Shown here: in pieces, positions 29,185 to 41,772 of the stretch
Layout: the number at the start of each line of letters is the position of its first letter
Numbering within the stretch: the stretch's first letter is position 1
From: Adineta vaga
Lineage: Eukaryota > Rotifera
Reading direction: 5' to 3'
DNA length: 64,000 nt
Assembly (NCBI GenBank): GCA_021613535.1
Contig: CP075494.1
Coordinates: 8,618,001 to 8,682,000 of the forward strand
The notes under the pieces: model-generated
Databases searched by the model: none
What the model saw: only the letters and a program-made list of their open reading frames with translations
What the model was told of the DNA's origin: nothing
Program-made: the position numbers and the translations under genes

Positions 29185-29788
29185 ATTTTTTTCCTATATT
29201 TATTCAATAACGATAAGAGCCTTCTTTTTCAGAATACATCTTATGAGAATTTAGTATTACTAATGAACGGATGTGAATACGAGTCATGGATATTCTCAAT
29301 ATTCATATTACCCTGGATAATTCAGGTGAACGTGTAATGACATGACACATAATTTTCTACAAAACCAGACACTGCTTGTTTGAGAGCAATGCAATCGACC
29401 GATTGATAGATAAGATGAGTCATCGTTCGTTTTAAATTCGATCGAATCGAACAGATGTCACTTGTCATCTGATAGAATCATATGAATTAAATTTGATATT
29501 TTTTATCTTAAAGAAAACTTTTCAAGAAAAATTTCATAAAATTTCATCCAAAAATCGATTTATTATAAAACACATGTTATTCAATAGATGAAATAAGTCT
29601 TCTCGAATCTGATTGGTGATTTAGAAATCCTAAGTTCTTCATTGATTTGTCTTGTTTATTTTGTCAGATTCAAAAGTATTTTCTTGCAAAAAAACATAAT
29701 AAATTCAAATCTCTGTTCATTTTAGATCTTTGTCGATTTCACGTGAATAAAAATCTTTTCAAACTATTCACATTGAACTTCCTCAAAC
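29185..29788. other. Intergenic, RPS20 promoter side
   Basis: AT-rich; no coding potential. It should contain the RPS20 promoter and leader. Confidence 0.4.
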
Positions 29789-30163
29789 ATGGCAACAAAA
29801 GATCCAACTAGCGGTAAAATTCCAGCTCAAGCTGGTGCTGGCGAACAACAAGAATATAAAATTCGCATCACATTAACATCTCGCAATGTCAAATCACTCG
29901 AAAAAGTCTGTGCTGATTTAATACAAAAGGCAAAAGATGAAGAAATCCGTGTCAAAGGACCCGTACGTATGCCAACAAAAGTTTTACGTATAACAACACG
30001 TAAAACACCCTGTGGTGAAGGTTCAAAAACATGGGATCGTTTTCAAATGCGTATTCATAAACGTGTTGTCGATTTACATTCAAAATCAGAAATTGTCAAA
30101 CAAATTACATCAATTAGTATTGAACCTGGTGTAGATGTTGAAGTGACAGTTGCTGATAGTTAA
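29789..30163 (+). CDS. RPS20: 40S ribosomal protein uS10 (RPS20)
   Basis: Single exon, 124 aa (animal uS10 is about 119). It binds 18S rRNA in the head of the small subunit. The conserved core is unmistakable: [56 protein letters not shown], then [15 protein letters not shown] at the end. The N-terminus is slightly longer and Gly/Ala/Gln-rich. A polyadenylation signal (aataaaaaataaaa region near 30310) follows within 150 bp. Confidence 0.97.
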   Translation: MATKDPTSGKIPAQAGAGEQQEYKIRITLTSRNVKSLEKVCADLIQKAKDEEIRVKGPVRMPTKVLRITTRKTPCGEGSKTWDRFQMRIHKRVVDLHSKSEIVKQITSISIEPGVDVEVTVADS

Positions 30164-30440
30164 ACATCCTTATCAGAACGAACAATTGATTTCAACAATG
30201 AAGAATCGACATGCGCATGAAGACAAAAACAAAACATCAAGATCATCATTCAAGCAATGTGTCGTTTCTTCGTGTTTTTCTCTATTGTTGATATTGTTTT
30301 GTTCATATTAAATAAAAAATAAAAATCAACATTAACAGTAACAACTATAATAAAATCTTACTCTTATCAATCATTCTAGAAATATATATATATATACATA
30401 CATACATACATCAAAAAGAATCATAGAATAAAGTGATAAG

Positions 30441-33115
30441 ATGAAATATTTATTATCAATTTTTCGCCGAACATCAATAAATCGACTACAATCTTATCGA
30501 TCATCATCATCAATAGTAAATAATTATAATCAACTACCAACAGCATGTGATGTACAATCCGATGTTTACAAGGTAGTATTGCATCAAATTATACATACAT
30601 GAAAGTGCATGATGTATGTTTCGTCAAGTTGTTAGCTTAATCGAAGATTTGAATAATCTTATTGGAGTAATCAGAATATGTTTTGCATTCTTTAGAATAA
30701 TTATGAAGCCATGAAAAATACGGTGAATGAATTAAAAACGACGATTAAACGTATTACACTGGGTGGTAATGAAGAAGCTCGTAAACGTCATACTTCGAAG
30801 AATAAATTATTAGCAAGAGAACGTGTTGATAAATTAATTGATTCAAAGTTTGTTTCATTGTTTTATACAATCTTTTCATTATGAATTGTTTTAGTACACC
30901 ATTTCTTGAACTTTCACAATTAGCTGGCCATCAATTATATGGTGATGACGAAGTTCCAGCTGCTGGTCTTATTACTGGCATTGGTCAAGTTGAAGGGTAA
31001 TTATAGACATATTCTGTCAATGCTGTATGTAGTTTATTTCAATTAGACGAGAATGTATCATTGTTGCAAATGATGCAACAGTAAAAGGTGGATCCTATTA
31101 TCCAATTACAGTAAAAAAACAATTACGTGCTCAAGAAATAGCACGAGAAAATCGTCTACCTTGCATTTATCTTGGTGAGGAAAAGAGAGTTGATTATATT
31201 TCGAGAAACAAACGATTTGAACTAAATCTTATCGTTTTAGTTGATAGTGGTGGAGCTAATTTACCTCGTCAAGCAGATGTTTTTCCAGATAAAGAACATT
31301 TTGGACGTTTATTTTATAATCAAGCAACAATGAGTGCATCAGGTATACCACAAGTAAGTAGTCAATAAATAAATCGAGAAATATAAATTTGAATTTATTT
31401 ATTAATAGATTGCTGTTGTTATGGGTAGTTGCACAGCCGGTGGTGCTTATGGTATGTAGAGAAAGAACATTCGATCTATCTTTTTCAGTATTCAAAAAAT
31501 AACTCGAAGGATTCTGATGAACATGACTTTCTTGCTTTGAGTAGCGAATAGAAACGCGAGATGCCAGTTCTGCTGTAGAACGTTTGATGAGATTAAAGAA
31601 TAACAATATTTTCTCTTTTGACGATAGTCCCTGCCATGGCTGATCAATCTATAATTGTCCGTCGACAAGGAACTATTTTTCTTGCTGGTCCACCACTAGT
31701 CAAAGCCGCTACCGGTGAAGTTGTATCAGCTGAAGATCTCGGTGGTGGTGATCTTCATTGTCGGTTAGTTCTATTTCTCTCTTTGATTTGAAATTATATT
31801 TTAATGATAAAATATCATTAATAGTCAATCCGGTGTAACAGATTACTATGCAATGGATGATAGTCATGCTTTGCATTTAACTAGACGTATTGTGGCCAAT
31901 CTCAATTATATAAAACCACAGCAAGTTAGTGTGAAATTGATTTGTATTAGTCTGTATTATTCGAATTTATTTTTTCAGGTTTTAATGAAACCATCTGTTG
32001 AACCACTTTATCCAGCAGAAGAATTATACGGTATTGTTGGTGATAATCTCAAACGAGTATATGATGTTCGAGAAGTAAGTCATTTTCAAATTTAATGTTC
32101 ATGCACATATCTGTATGTGTTTTCGTTATGAAGATTATTGCTCGAATTGTTGATGGTAGTGAATTTGATGAATTTAAAAAATTATATGGAGAAACACTAG
32201 TCACAGGTACGTAGTTTTTAAAATAGACGAAAACAATCGATGATAAATTGTCTATTCAATTAGGTTTTGCTCGTATTCATGGTTATCCAGTTGGTATATT
32301 GGGTAATAATGGTGTTCTCTTCTCTGAATCAGCACTCAAAGGCGCTCATTTTATTGAATTATGTTCTCAAATGAAAATTCCATTACTCTTTTTACAAAAT
32401 ATTACTGGTAAGATCTGTTGATGAGCGACATTGGTCAAAAAATTAAAACAAATTTATTAATAGGTTTTATGGTCGGACGTGAAGCTGAAGCGGGTGGTAT
32501 TGCCAAAAATGGTGCGAAATTAGTTAACGCTGTTGCCTGTGCTCAAGTACCAAAGATTACTGTCATTGTTGGAGGTATGTGCATCGAAATCTAATCTAAT
32601 ATCACTTTTGAAAAATCTATGTATCTGTAGGAAGTTATGGAGCTGGTAATTATGGTATGGCTGGAAGATCATATAGGTAAAGAAAAGCGAAGTCTATTTA
32701 GAAAACCAATATAATGATTCTATCTATTTTTTTTATCTAGTCCAAGATTTTTATACATGTGGCCAAATGCCAGAATATCTGTAATGGGTGGTGAACAAGC
32801 TGCTCAAGTTCTCACGCAAATCACTGCTGAACAACGCAAACGACAAGGCCAAAAGGTAAGTTGCATTATTACCTTATTGTTCAACTTTTACGTATTTCAT
32901 TTTCGTTATAGTTCACTAGTGAAGAAGAGCAAAAAATCCGTGACCCAATTCTTCGTAAATATGAACATGAAGGTTCACCTTATTATTCTTCTGCACGTCT
33001 TTGGGATGATGGAGTTATTGATCCAGTCGATACTCGAATTGTTTTAGCCCTTAGTCTTAGTGCTTCATTAAATGCGCCTATTGCTGATACACGTTTTGGT
33101 ATCTTTCGAATGTAA
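30441..33115 (+). CDS. MCCC2: Methylcrotonyl-CoA carboxylase beta subunit, mitochondrial
   Basis: Carboxyltransferase subunit of the biotin enzyme that carboxylates 3-methylcrotonyl-CoA in leucine breakdown. It works with the biotinylated alpha subunit in the mitochondrial matrix. About 15 exons with mostly 45-60-nt introns. The Arg/Ser-rich N-terminus ([20 protein letters not shown]) fits a transit peptide. Family signatures: [118 protein letters not shown], and [16 protein letters not shown]. The MGGEQAA and SGGANLPRQ signatures separate it from propionyl-CoA carboxylase beta. It ends FGIFRM. No lesions are visible. The gene converges on the small protein gene at 33202-33438, leaving under 100 bp between stops. 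Confidence 0.95.
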
Positions 33116-33201
33116 TATGTTTCATCTCCTTGTTCGTTTTCTTTCCAAAATAAATTTTTACACAAAAAAAAGCAAAAAGAAGTAGATTGTCGACAAAAAT
33201 A

Positions 33202-33438
33202 TCAACGATAATTATACGAATGTCCACTTCGGTGGTATCCACCAGATTGATGGTAATATGGAGGAGGTGATTGCGAATAATAGCCACCGGGTTGATTATA
33301 ATAGCCCATTGCCTGTTGTTGAGCACTCATTTCTTCTACTGTACTGTGATAAGCTCTATGAGCTCGTTTTCCCACTTTGTAAGTAAGATATGCTGCTCCT
33401 GCTGCTGCTGCTGCACCAACTAATAATATTTCAGCCAT
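33202..33438 (-). CDS. Small Gly/Tyr-rich protein with N-terminal hydrophobic helix
   Basis: 78 aa, starting MAEILLVGAAAAAGAAYLTY. The frame is open further upstream, but this ATG gives a coherent protein. An Ala-rich hydrophobic helix (about residues 4-19) is followed by a basic stretch (KVGKRAHRAYH) and a Tyr/Gly/Pro/Gln/His-rich tail (YYNQPGGYYSQSPPPYYHQS). This resembles small tail- or head-anchored membrane proteins with a disordered prion-like cytosolic region. No family assigned. It is convergent with MCCC2 and the 3' UTRs are likely to overlap. Confidence 0.6.
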   Translation of the reverse strand: MAEILLVGAAAAAGAAYLTYKVGKRAHRAYHSTVEEMSAQQQAMGYYNQPGGYYSQSPPPYYHQSGGYHRSGHSYNYR

Positions 33439-36400
33439 GACGATCCTTTTTCCAACTATATGAAATGAATCGACGTTATTACGTATTTGATTCTGTTTGT
33501 ATGTCCGTACTTTTATTGCGATATCAGTGAAGCGAATCAATGCTTTATGTGTAATTATGTCACGACTATAAAATATTAAGGAAGCAAAAATGTGTGATAT
33601 AGATGAAGTCATTATTACTCATATTAGTGTGATGTATATTGGAAAAAAATGATAGAATATTGCTAGCTAAAAATGCAAATCAATGTATAACTTGTTTCTT
33701 TAAGAAAAAACAATCACGAAATTGATTTTTATCAGTTTAATTTCGATCGACGAATCATTTTCTTTCGATAAAGATAGATAATGGCTTTTGTCTATTTCAT
33801 GAGCACGCTTTGCTACTGTTTTTTTTCGATCTAATTACTTCTAATAATATCTTAAATCTCATGATCTGTAGCTATTATTAGGATAGATAATATTCGTTCA
33901 TCTGATTTGCAAATCTTTCACAATAATTACACATATGAATAAATAATAGCTTGTTGGTGGAGCCAAATGACAGTAGTTAAACGATAGAAAGTTCAGTCAA
34001 TAGAAGAAGCATGCTATGTATTACAGGCTCATGACGACTTTTTAGTATAGTTGTCTATGAAAAGAGAACGTTTTGTGTTCTAAAAAAGAAGTCATACTAT
34101 TCTCAAATCTCAATTATTATTGGTAGGTATATTTAGATTGCAAAATAGAAAGCCCTTCATAGTAAATTTATTCATATATATATATACATATAGATATATA
34201 TCAGATTTAGCATAGAATAGCTGCTTCTGGCAATTTTATTATTAAGTTTTTCATTGTAATAACTTGAACATATGATTTTTTTTTCTCTTGATGCACTTTG
34301 CCCTGAAGTCTTAAAACATTATCAACTAACATTATGAACTGTTGATGAAATATAAGCAGACAGACGTTGTCTGAAAATGATTCTCGGAAATGCGTTTTCT
34401 CTCAATACAGATATGTTGTTCATAAATATAGACACTCTAGCTCCTAGTAATCTAGGTTTCATGTCATTGACAGATAGTTGTAGTTGTTCTAGTTCATAAC
34501 AGTTAAAATGTAATCTTCCAAAAAAAAATTTATTCTTCATCATCTTAGTGATTGAATATCATTGAGTTAGAAAATACTAAGAACCATCCTTTGTTAACAG
34601 TTTAAACTTGGCAAATTAAGTATATCCGAATGAATAAAAAATTTACTAAACTAAAGATCAAAGAACATTTATTAACCTGCATTTACTCAACCTTAAAAAT
34701 CAATCAAAAACATTCATCATCTTCTATTTGAATATGAAGTTTAAAATCATGAAATATCACCTCCCACGTATAATCTATTTTCATAGTATTATTAATAGTT
34801 TGTCTTTACTCATGCACATATCTTGATTCATATAATCAATAGTATTTCATACCATATATTTAACAATAATAGAAAAAGTCTTGTCTATGTCAATCATTAA
34901 TTGATTACGCTCCGATATTTCAAATAGTTAGGTACTTGGAAATCTTATCTTCTTTTCTTCTACCTTCCGAAGTATAATAATATGTTAGAATTACAAAAAT
35001 TAAGATGATTACATGATAATTTATGCAAATAAATACATTTTCTTTAGATTTTACCATCCGGATTGCTTTTCGAATATTCTAATCAACTGTTTACTGTAAA
35101 TAATTCAATGATCTTTTTTTATATTGAAAATGAAAAGTACATTTATTTATTTATCCGTTATTTTAAACAAATAAAACTACATTCTTTTCTCTTCATCTAC
35201 GATAGATAAAAGCATTAGGAATTAATATTTGATAAACTAATAACCTTAAAAGCAGAACAAATAGTGAAATTGTTGTTCAGGCCATAACGTTTTTTATCCT
35301 TCAATAAATCCTGATTAATTCGAAAATGCTTAAATCTTTGTTTAAACGTACTATATCTTTTGTGTAGGCATTAAGTATTATCAAAGTCAGGAAATGTAAA
35401 GATGCGAGGATAATTACAGGGACTTTCTCTTTCTTTCGGTTGTCAATATTGTTTATGAGAAAAAAGCCGACGTGCCAAATGGTGTTTTTTCCAAATGAAA
35501 CCGTTCGTGTTTGAACCCAATGTCTATCATATTCATCGCAGCACAGATATTTAAGAATCGGATGGCAAAATTGTCTACTTTATATAGTTAATTCAGTTTT
35601 AACATGTGATAAAATATTCCTTTTTTTTCAGCTCAAAGTGTTCGACGATTAAGAAGAAAAAAAGTAGGACATCTCAAGAGTTGAATACTAATAGATACAA
35701 ATTTTGACTTTTATGTTCAAAGAATATTCGTAGTTTTTTCACTTTTTATCAGTTGTTTTATTATTTATATACTATTGTACGTGATGTTTGAAATAGCGCA
35801 GAAAGAAAAGCAGAAAATTTCTTCACTTCTATGCACTAGGATAATTGAAAGCTTTCAAGTTCTGTAATTATAATAACGTTGACAATTAAAACAACAACAA
35901 AAAAAGAGAGAAGAAGAATAGTATGTGCGTCAAAGAATAAGACTGTAATGGATTACTTTCTTTGATCTTTCCTTGAATTCTAGAAATGGCAATTACATCT
36001 TTAGTTTTCTGTTTAGACTGGTAGAATTTGCTGTTTTTCTTTGCATATATCATTTGATGAGAAAACTCAGCAAGGTATCGTTCAAAAGACGCATGCATAA
36101 ATTATTTGAATAGAAAATAAATCCACATATAGAATGTTGTTAGGAACATCGGTATTGGAGAATAAAAAAAAAGGAAGAGAAGTTTGCAATGCCTCGAAGC
36201 AATTTACATTATATTTTCTACGGATTGAGCAAAAGACAATTGTCATTTAGTACGAAAGTAATTAAATAGAGAAAAAAAAGAGATTGAAATAGTAATAAAT
36301 ATCTCGTGTTTTCTCTTATTCATGTTTTTTCTCTCTATGTGAAATATTCTCTTGTGTGCTTGATAAGTAACTGAGCATTAATGGAAAGAGAAATAAATGG

Positions 36401-36691
36401 GAGATCGGTGTGAAGTATACTTTCGTTTTTTCATATCTCTCTATTCAAGTTTTTCCTACTTTACTCATTAGGATCGTATTTTGTTTTACTAAAGAATAGA
36501 AAAAATATAGAATGTTAATAATCAATCCACTTTTTTCTTTTATATATAGATTCGCTACATTAAAAATTACATCAAATTTGCTTTTTTTTTCTTCTTGTCT
36601 GTCTGATAGCGATGCACTTTCACAACGGAAAGAAATTGCCTGTTGAACACATATGAAATGACTTCGTTTCCTTTCATCTTTTAGATAAGCA
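33439..36691. other. 3.25-kb gene-free AT-rich region
   Basis: No supportable gene. Frames at 34322-34543, 35886-36098 and 36445-36702 (minus) are short, have no family resemblance and are A/T compositional. The final bases before 36692 (cttttag) form a splice acceptor, suggesting a 5' UTR intron or trans-splice site for the next gene. Confidence 0.45.
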
Positions 36692-38066
36692 ATGACAAGC
36701 AATACAACTTATGATTCAAGTCGAGATATTCGTCGTACACGATTAATTCTACTTTCAACTTTATTTTTCGTTGGATTAGCTGGTTGTTCAATCGTTTTAA
36801 TATGGTTAATACGTTATACTCGATTTAATATGCGATCAGCTCGTATTTGTACCATTATTCTTAATTTAATTATTGCCAATGTATCTGTTTATATCTTTGC
36901 AACTGGTATACAAATCTACTGGGAACTTCAAACTAATCGACAATGGCCATTTAATGATTTAATCTGTATGTTGATGATCAAAAACAAAACTAGAAGATTT
37001 TCATTATTTTTTTAGGTCGAATTGCTAAATTTTTTCAAAGTTTCTCAATTCTTTCCTCAACATATATTGTTGTTGCAATGGCAATTGATCGTTGTATTGC
37101 AATAGTAACTCCATTGAAAGCTGGCAAAATTCGAGTAAATCTTATTAGAATTCATAGAAATAGAATATTCATTCTTTCACTAAATAGGTTCTTTATTTAT
37201 GTGGTGGTGCATGGGCTCTTGCAGGTCTTTTATCAACTCCGAATGTATTCATTTTTCGATTGCATGTCAATGGTTCTGCTCGATTTTGTACTGCAGGATT
37301 TCATCAACAGTCAACTCGTACAGGACATCGTATTTACTTAACATTTATTTCATTTGTTGTCTACTTCCTGCCATTTCTTGTTCTTGTTCTTTGTTACACA
37401 TTGATTTTCATCAAATTATTATGTCGAGAACATGATCAACAAAATGGATTTTCCAATCAATCATCAAGCAACTGTTGTTCATGGATATGTCGAAAGAAAA
37501 TTAGCACATTTACAAAAATAATTATGTATAAAACGGAGATGAATTCATCATTTAATGATCATCAACTTCGACAACAACGAGTCAATACATATGCAAAAGC
37601 TCGTTCAAAAACTTTTCGAATGGTAAGAATATCAACTAGAGCATTTCTTTACAAACTATTTATTTATCTTTAGATTATTGTTCTCGTTTTATTCATGATT
37701 ATATTTGGTGCACCCTATTATTGTCTGGAATTATATACAGCTTATACTGGTCGAAGACCTTCAGATCTAATATTAGCTTTAGCTGGTGGAGCAGCTGTTG
37801 CGCCCTCATCAATAGATCCATGGATATTTCTTTTATTTTGGATAAATTGGAGTGAACCAACGAATACGCATAATAGTCGTCGATTAGCGACGCTAAGCAT
37901 GCAACATCAACAACAACAGTATGTGCGATCGAAACGAACCGATCGTTCTCATACTTTGGTTACGTTATCGACAAGTGACCCTCATCAACATCATACTCTT
38001 CTTCAAAATACTTCACATTCAACGCCTTGCATTAGAAAATGGAATACATCATTAGAAATATCATGA
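36692..38066 (+). CDS. Class A neuropeptide GPCR, vasopressin/oxytocin-receptor-like
   Basis: Four exons: 36692-36965, 37016-37134, 37188-37622, 37674-38066 (406 aa). A short N-terminus has one NTT sequon. TM1 starts at about residue 15. TM2 is preceded by SARICTIILNLIIAN. TM3 ends STYIVVAMAIDRCIAIVTPL, where the DRC variant of DRY is characteristic of vasopressin/oxytocin-type receptors and the related CCAP/NPS group. Cys residues at the top of TM3 (DLIC) and in loop 2 (RFCTAGF) can form the conserved disulfide. The third intracellular loop is basic and Cys/Ser-rich. TM6 has IFGAPYYCLELY and TM7 ends DPWIFLLFW in place of NPxxY. The tail is Ser/Thr/His/Gln-rich. It is likely a neuropeptide receptor at the cell surface; exact ligand unresolved. 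Confidence 0.8.
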
Positions 38067-38379
38067 GTTGCTCTATATATATACATACATACATACATAT
38101 ATTTGAAAAAAACAAATCAATGTGTACCTAAAAATAGATATATCTTGAATATTTGGAAATAATGAATTTATACTTCAATAACAATAGACAATGTATATGT
38201 AATAGAATACTGAAAAGTAGTTCGTGACATTCTTCTCTTTCTTTTAATATTATTATTAAATATAAAATAAAGATATGAATGAGAAGTATTATTAATCGTA
38301 GTCTTATTCAATATAGATTTTCAAATCTATTAGAATCATGTTATAGAAAATGTCTTTTATTAATCAGTTTAAATAAAAA
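38067..38379. other. Convergent 3' flanks
   Basis: AT-rich, with an (ACAT)n tract at about 38080-38101 and aataaa-type signals near 38265. Convergent end of the GPCR and METTL7-like genes. Confidence 0.4.
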
Positions 38380-39180
38380 TCATTTGATTAATTGTCCTTT
38401 GACAGCATCTCTAACGAAAAACAATGGAATGGGTAGTTTAGTTAATTGATATTCTACTGTCGTATAAACTTGTTTCATTGAATCGAAATAGTTTGTTATT
38501 GGTTTAAATCGACAACCATCACCAACAATTGACCATATAGGTTCAATCATTCGTTGAAATCCATATATCGTTGGATTTGTTTCGTAATTAGCTGACATAT
38601 GTTCAAAAAAAAGAAATTTTCCACCTGCTTTTAATACTCGATGCGCTTCACGAAGTACTTTTTCTGGTAACGGATCAGGTACACTACATAAAACAAGTGT
38701 CATGATCACTGTATCCATACTATTCGATGGTATTTCGTACATATCAGTAGCAGAATCGTTCGATAGACGAATAGGAAATGGAATGTCTTGATATTGTTTA
38801 ATAAATTGATAAAAATATGGATAAGTATGAATATTTGGTTCAATACCAGTATACGAAAGAATATCTGTGTTATTATGGATACATGGAAAATTGATACCTG
38901 TACCAGAACCAATTTCTAAGACATGTCCTTTAACATTAGAATGTTTTAATAATTGATTACAACGAATATCCATAATAGCTGTATTGCTTGGATCAGAAAT
39001 TTGATTTAAAAATTTGGCAAAAACTATATAAAATCAAAATTAAAATAGTTGAAAAACAAAAAAATTTCATTTACATTTTTGTCGATGAACATCGTTGAAT
39101 TTTAAGTAGCCAATACCAATAGCAATTAATGCTACAATGATTGATAATGAACGAAATAGAAATTTAATACACCCACCCAT
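38380..39180 (-). CDS. METTL7/TMT1-type SAM-dependent methyltransferase
   Basis: Two exons (39180-39075 and 39023-38380; 249 aa). An N-terminal hydrophobic anchor (CIKFLFRSLSIIVALIAIGI) places it in ER or lipid-droplet membrane, as in mammalian METTL7A/B, which methylate small thiols. SAM-binding motif I is VLEIGSGTGINF, with the acidic residue GIEPN after strand 2. The post-motif MDTVIMTLVLCSVPDPLPEK and REAHRVLKAGGKFLFFEHMS match the family closely, as does the DGCRF element before the C-terminal strands. The protein ends VKGQLIK. All SAM-site residues appear intact. Its promoter faces the direct repeat copy at 39264. Confidence 0.88.
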
Positions 39181-39263
39181 ATCTATAACAGATCGAAAAA
39201 TGAAATCAATGTACAGATATTCTATTTTTAAGTTTTATAGGTCATATTATACAAAAGATCTAC

Positions 39264-40087
39264 CAAAATCGTAATGATTAGAAGACGTTTTAAATTCTTC
39301 ATATCTTATATGAAAGTAAGAAAAAACAAACATCAATTATGACTCATCATTATTCAGAGATATACTGTATAAACACCATAATAAAAAGTAATTGTATGAT
39401 GAATTTCGATTTATTGTCAATAAACTAAATAATCATGTGAACGAGGGCGAATAGAATTCATATTGTTGTGATTTACTTTTTGTTTACATGTTTTCTAAAC
39501 TAATTGGAAATGATCAAATCATATATTGTATACAGAAAAAAAGAAATTTATCAATGTTCACAAACTCTTTAATAAACTTTTGATTATACATTAGTATAGT
39601 CAAGCGTTAAAATCAGTATACTGTATATCATTGTAGCAAACGTATAATCATCAATAGTATTACCAGAAATGAGTCATTTTATTCTTGTTATTTTTACAAA
39701 ATAAAATCGATTGACATATGAGAAACATATTCTATTCTATTCTATTACCATATTGTGTATATTTATAAATCGACAAAATCGTCCTCGAAAAAAATTGCTT
39801 TTGTATACAATCTTTTACAGGTATATTTGTTTGATTATAATGAAGAGCCGAACTACGTAATAATCATTTCAGCGCTACAGTCTATGTTAATCGATCCGAA
39901 CAAAAAAACAAAGTTTCTTTTAGATAGAATCATTAAGTAAATTAGTAGAATAGAAGAGTTGATATAATTTCAAAAAAGTATTGATTGGTTGATAGATTAC
40001 TCAAATCATATCAATTATCTGTACGCGTGTTGTTGGTTGGTTCATTATTTTCTTCACTTCTTATTTTTCATTGTCTCACGTCGACAA
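39264..40087 (+). repeat. Direct repeat copy A (824 bp), duplicate of TBC1D9 5' flank
   Basis: Matches 51614-52442 from caaaatcgtaatgatta to tctcacgtcgacaa with only three substitutions seen and one 5-bp unit difference in a TCTAT microsatellite. It starts 84 bp upstream of the METTL7-like start codon. Copy A ends exactly where copy B reaches the TBC1D9 ATG. It contains a small frame (39755-39940) identical to one in copy B, not recognised and probably not coding. Confidence 0.97.
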
Positions 40088-40675
40088 GGGTGTGGGTGTT
40101 GGAAGGCAAAGAATAAAGAGAGAGTACCTGGGAGACGTTCTCTGTCTGCATACATAAAACACGTTACGATGGGTGAAAGAGACCGATTGGTCACACTCAA
40201 AGAAGCAGTTACATAATATCACTCACACGACGAACTACAACAGTTGTCTATAGGATATGTCAGAATCCTTAGAAGTTGAAGAAGAAGTGTAATACTCGAA
40301 TCGAATTAACGATTTCTACACTAATCATGGAAGAAACAAAATGAATACGAAGAGAGAATCGAAGGTCAACAAGCATCATCGCCAATTCAAGTCACTATGT
40401 CAATTGTACAAATCGGGAAGAGTATGTATAGAAAGAGAGACTTTTCAATACTCATCTTTTTGTTCGACAATATTTTTCAAAAGTTGTCATATATATTTCA
40501 ACCAACAGAAAATTCTGAGTAAATTAAAACACTTTGTCATAAAGATTATCTTTATTTTGCATCTGTAGGAGATCTCAATCTCATTAAAACTTCTCCTTTC
40601 TTCAAATCATCTTCACCTTAACAACATTAAGACGAAAATGTAGCGTACATTTGAAATATTATAGTCAGACTTGAC
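40088..40675. other. Left end of inserted segment, unassigned
   Basis: Begins with gggtgtgggtgttgg, a short run resembling TGTGGG repeats, followed by unique sequence without convincing genes (frame 40341-40568 has no resemblance). Confidence 0.4.
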
Positions 40676-40769
40676 CCACGAGAAAATTTTTTTAGTAAAA
40701 CCGCTGATATCAGCGGTTTCTTAATGACACCGCGGATTTATGCAGCACACCGCGGTGTGATTTTATTAA

Positions 40770-41260
40770 CCGGTGTTAGTGCCGGTTTTTTAGGACAGCG
40801 GTAGTAGCAAACCGCGATGTACCACCTATTGACCGCGGTCTCATATATTGCGGTTATAAGCGGTTTTACATACCGCGGTGTAGAAGTCAAGAACCGCGGT
40901 TTCATATATTGTGGTTATGAGCGGTTTCCTATGCCGCGGTGTGGAAGGCAATAACCGCGGTTTCATATATCGTGGTCATGAGCGATTCCGTATGCTGCGG
41001 TTTAGAAGTCACGAACCGCGGTTTCGTATTTGGCGGTTACGAGCGGTTTTGCATACCGCGGTGTAGAAGTTAATGAACGCGGTTTTCTTGTATTGCGGTT
41101 ATTACTGCTCTTTTAAACCGCGATGTAGCTGCCACAAACCGCGATTTCATCGTACTGCAGATTTTAGCGGTTTTTAAAAATCGCGGTGTGGATGCCAATA
41201 ACCGCGTTTTGATTAGAATGCGATTTACTAATTTACGAACGCGGTATATCAATCAAAAAC
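40770..41260 (+). repeat. 61-bp tandem array with CCGCGG palindromes
   Basis: The accgcggtttcatatatt box recurs at about 40832, 40893, 40954, 41015, 41076, 41138 and 41200, i.e. a 61-62-bp period. Each unit holds a second half-site (taccgcggtgtagaagtc). Copies drift from left to right, the rightmost being the most diverged. Confidence 0.85.
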
Positions 41261-41553
41261 TCAATGTGTAGTGACTTAGAGGATGTCGTGCCCTGCTTTT
41301 TCGTAACTTTTTGCACAAATTTTTTTGTGTGGCTCTATCATTGAGAAATGAAAGGAGTCTAATGGGACTTGTAAAGTTCTCACATCGCCCCTCGAAGGGC
41401 AACTCCTGTTGGTGGAGGGTGACTAGGTCACCACAGCCGGATTTTATGTGGATTCGGTTGTTTATGAAAAGTGTTGTTTTGATGCGGTATCTGAAAATAC
41501 GGTTTTTGGCGGTTTTCTTGAGCAGCGGTAGTCAGTCCGTTAATGAAGATGTC

Positions 41554-41722
41554 GAATACCGCCTCAAACTGCGGTTACTGACGTTTTTTTTCTCGTCGCG
41601 GAAGTCAGGCCTTTAATGAAGGTGCGAAAAACCGCAGGAAACCGCGGTTTGAGGCGGTTTTCAGTACCTTCATTAATGGTCTGACTTCCGCGATGAGAAA
41701 AAAAACGTCAGTAACCGCGGTC
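41554..41722. repeat. Long inverted repeat (hairpin) in foldback element
   Basis: Arms of about 60 bp (41563-41622 and 41666-41722) pair, including ggttactgacgtttttttt and its complement and tcgcggaagtcag with ctgacttccgcga. The loop of about 43 bp itself contains ccgcgg palindromes. A further partial copy of the arm lies at 41531-41551. Confidence 0.85.
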
Positions 41723-41772
41723 TCAAAAACCGCCAAATAGCGGCGGTATTTTGCCTTTTTTTTTCTCGTGGG

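Larger units (their letters stand above)
40676..41772. mobile_element. GC-rich non-autonomous foldback element with satellite core
   Basis: A 1.1-kb island with terminal inverted repeats cccacgagaaaa (left, 40676) and its complement ttttctcgtggg (right, ending 41772). It is built of palindromic ACCGCGGT-type motifs in a genome otherwise near two-thirds A/T. The left half is a 61-bp tandem array, and the right half a long hairpin. No transposase is encoded, so it would be mobilised in trans if at all. I could not identify a confident target-site duplication. Confidence 0.75.

Noticed and set aside
34322-34543. Minus-strand 73-codon frame
   Set aside because: Compositional; no exon partners or family.
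39755-39940. 61-codon frame, identical again at 52068-52295
   Set aside because: Conserved only because it lies in the recent direct repeat; short, AT-rich, no family resemblance.
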